From: an uncultured Lachnoanaerobaculum sp.
GTDB lineage: Bacteria > Bacillota > Clostridia > Lachnospirales > Lachnospiraceae
Length of the DNA: 34,312 nt
Reading direction: 5' to 3'
NCBI GenBank assembly: GCA_937925515.1
Contig: CALALP010000037.1
Span: forward strand, 1-34,312
Shown: positions 33,389 through 34,312 of the stretch, in pieces
How positions within the stretch are numbered: position 1 is the first letter of the stretch
Layout of the letters: each line of letters opens with the position of its first letter
The notes under the pieces: model-generated
Seen by the model: the letters and a program-made list of their open reading frames with translations, nothing else
Told to the model about the DNA's origin: nothing
Databases searched by the model: none
Made by a program: the position numbers and the translations under genes

Positions 33389-34195
33389 ATGAAGAAAGTA
33401 TTTAAATATTTTATTTTAATATCTGCCACAATAACTTGCCTTATACCATTTTTATGGGTAGTTTTAAGTTCTGTAAAGTCTGATAGTGAGGTTTATGGAA
33501 ATTCTTTTGGACTTCCAAAAGAATGGATTTGGAGTAATTATGTTGAGGCTTGGAAAGGAGCACAAGTCGCTGTAAGTTTTTTTAATAGTTTATTTTATTC
33601 CTTTGCATCAGTTGCATTACTTATACTTGTTGCAGCTATGGCATCATACATAATTGCAAGGGTATGGACAAATAAATTACTTTACAATTTTTTTGCAATA
33701 GGAATTATGATACCTATTCATGCAGTTATAATTCCAATGCTTATAATATTTAGAAAGCTTGCACTTGTAAATACTCGCCCAGGAATAATAATAGCCTATA
33801 CAGTGGCTGAACTATCTTTTAGTATATTTGTTCTTGTAGCTTTTATGAAAACTATTCCAAGAGAAATAGAGGAGGCGGCCCAAATAGACGGAAGTTCAAG
33901 AATAAGGACATTTTTCCAGATAATAATGCCTATCTCAAAACCGGGACTTGCAACAATAGGCACTTTTGCATTTATAAATTCTTGGAATGATTTATTACTT
34001 GCACTTGTGCTTACTTCAAGCCCTATGCTTAAGACTTTAAACCTTGCATGTTTTAATCTTAGAGGTTTGTATGTGCAACGCTATGGACTAATATCTGCAG
34101 GACTTATGATTATGATTATACCTGTAGTAATTATATATATTATTTTCCAAGAACAGGTAGTAAAAGGTATTACAGCAGGAGCAGTTAAAAGTTAG
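33389..34195 (+). CDS. Second sugar ABC permease, MalG type
   Basis: Permease of 268 residues with about six membrane segments. The EAA loop is EEAAQIDGSSRIRTFFQIIMP, and the C-terminal FQEQVVKGITAGAVKS is typical of MalG-type permeases. It starts 12 bases after the MalF-type gene, preceded by a weak AGGGGA. It completes the second importer; the next gene begins 47 bases later. Confidence 0.93.
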   Translation: MKKVFKYFILISATITCLIPFLWVVLSSVKSDSEVYGNSFGLPKEWIWSNYVEAWKGAQVAVSFFNSLFYSFASVALLILVAAMASYIIARVWTNKLLYNFFAIGIMIPIHAVIIPMLIIFRKLALVNTRPGIIIAYTVAELSFSIFVLVAFMKTIPREIEEAAQIDGSSRIRTFFQIIMPISKPGLATIGTFAFINSWNDLLLALVLTSSPMLKTLNLACFNLRGLYVQRYGLISAGLMIMIIPVVIIYIIFQEQVVKGITAGAVKS

Positions 34196-34242
34196 TATTA
34201 GAAAATCACTAAAAGCTATGTATAAGCTTAGAAAGGAGATTC

Positions 34243-34312
34243 GTGAAGAGTTATAAGCTTTCAGATGAACAAAGAAAAGAATATAGAAAACATCTTATGC
34301 CTGCATACTTAC
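34243..34312 (+). CDS. Partial gene cut by the right window edge
   Basis: A strong ribosome site (AAAGGAG at 34232-34238) precedes a GTG start at 34243. The frame stays open for 23 codons (begins MKSYKLSDEQRKEYRKHLMP) to the window end. The residues give no family. Its position at the end of a sugar operon suggests a catabolic enzyme such as a glycoside hydrolase, but this is only a guess from context. Confidence 0.6.
   Translation, partial: MKSYKLSDEQRKEYRKHLMPAYL

Overview
The window is AT-rich (about one third G+C by eye), with AGGAGG-type ribosome sites, consensus sigma-A promoters and the gene order hprK-murB-rapZ-whiA-HPr-dnaE-pfkA. This points to a Gram-positive low-GC bacterium, most likely a clostridium of the Lachnospiraceae type; the family is inferred from gene order and protein style, not from a marker gene. 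I see no rRNA, tRNA, CRISPR array, integrase or transposase.

Bases 1-13,400 are mostly conserved housekeeping genes. uvrC and a DUF1653-domain gene run leftward. Divergent from them, the tightly packed set hprK-murB-rapZ-whiA-HPr runs rightward (three junctions overlap), followed by dnaE, pfkA, a small lineage-type protein and dusB. The HPr protein carries Glu at position 15 where the PTS phosphorylation site His should be, but keeps Ser46, and hprK lies in the same operon. It therefore looks like a Crh-type regulatory HPr. greA follows from a perfect consensus promoter.

Bases 14,100-18,700 are an accessory patch. It holds a RelB/DinJ-type antitoxin whose PIN toxin partner survives only as a C-terminal remnant, a leftward D-2-hydroxyacid dehydrogenase, and a rightward LysR regulator fused by an ATGA stop/start overlap to a DpnII-type restriction-modification pair (GATC methyltransferase and endonuclease). 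By eye I find only 17 GATC sites in 34.3 kb, all inside genes, against roughly 100 expected from base composition. This suggests that GATC cleavage has shaped this chromosome for a long time.

Bases 18,700-34,312 are one large carbohydrate-uptake and catabolism island. It starts with a CUT1-type ABC importer (lipoprotein, two permeases) with a DUF4127 protein, then a YesM/YesN-type two-component system with its own extended -10 promoter. A second operon follows: an RpiB-family isomerase, a fucose/arabinose-isomerase-like protein, an FGGY kinase and a class II aldolase, leading into a second complete CUT1 importer and a gene cut by the window edge. Neither importer has an ATPase gene here, so a shared MsmX-type ATPase elsewhere is inferred. 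The RpiB-like and aldolase proteins both have substitutions at positions that act on substrate in characterised relatives, so the pathway probably handles a sugar other than the textbook ones. It is the best candidate in the window for an undescribed system.

Two long hairpins at opposite ends of the window (15-50 and 23924-23958) share the same 13-base core TCGCCGTCGGCGA while their outer stems differ but remain paired. They look like two copies of one structured intergenic element.
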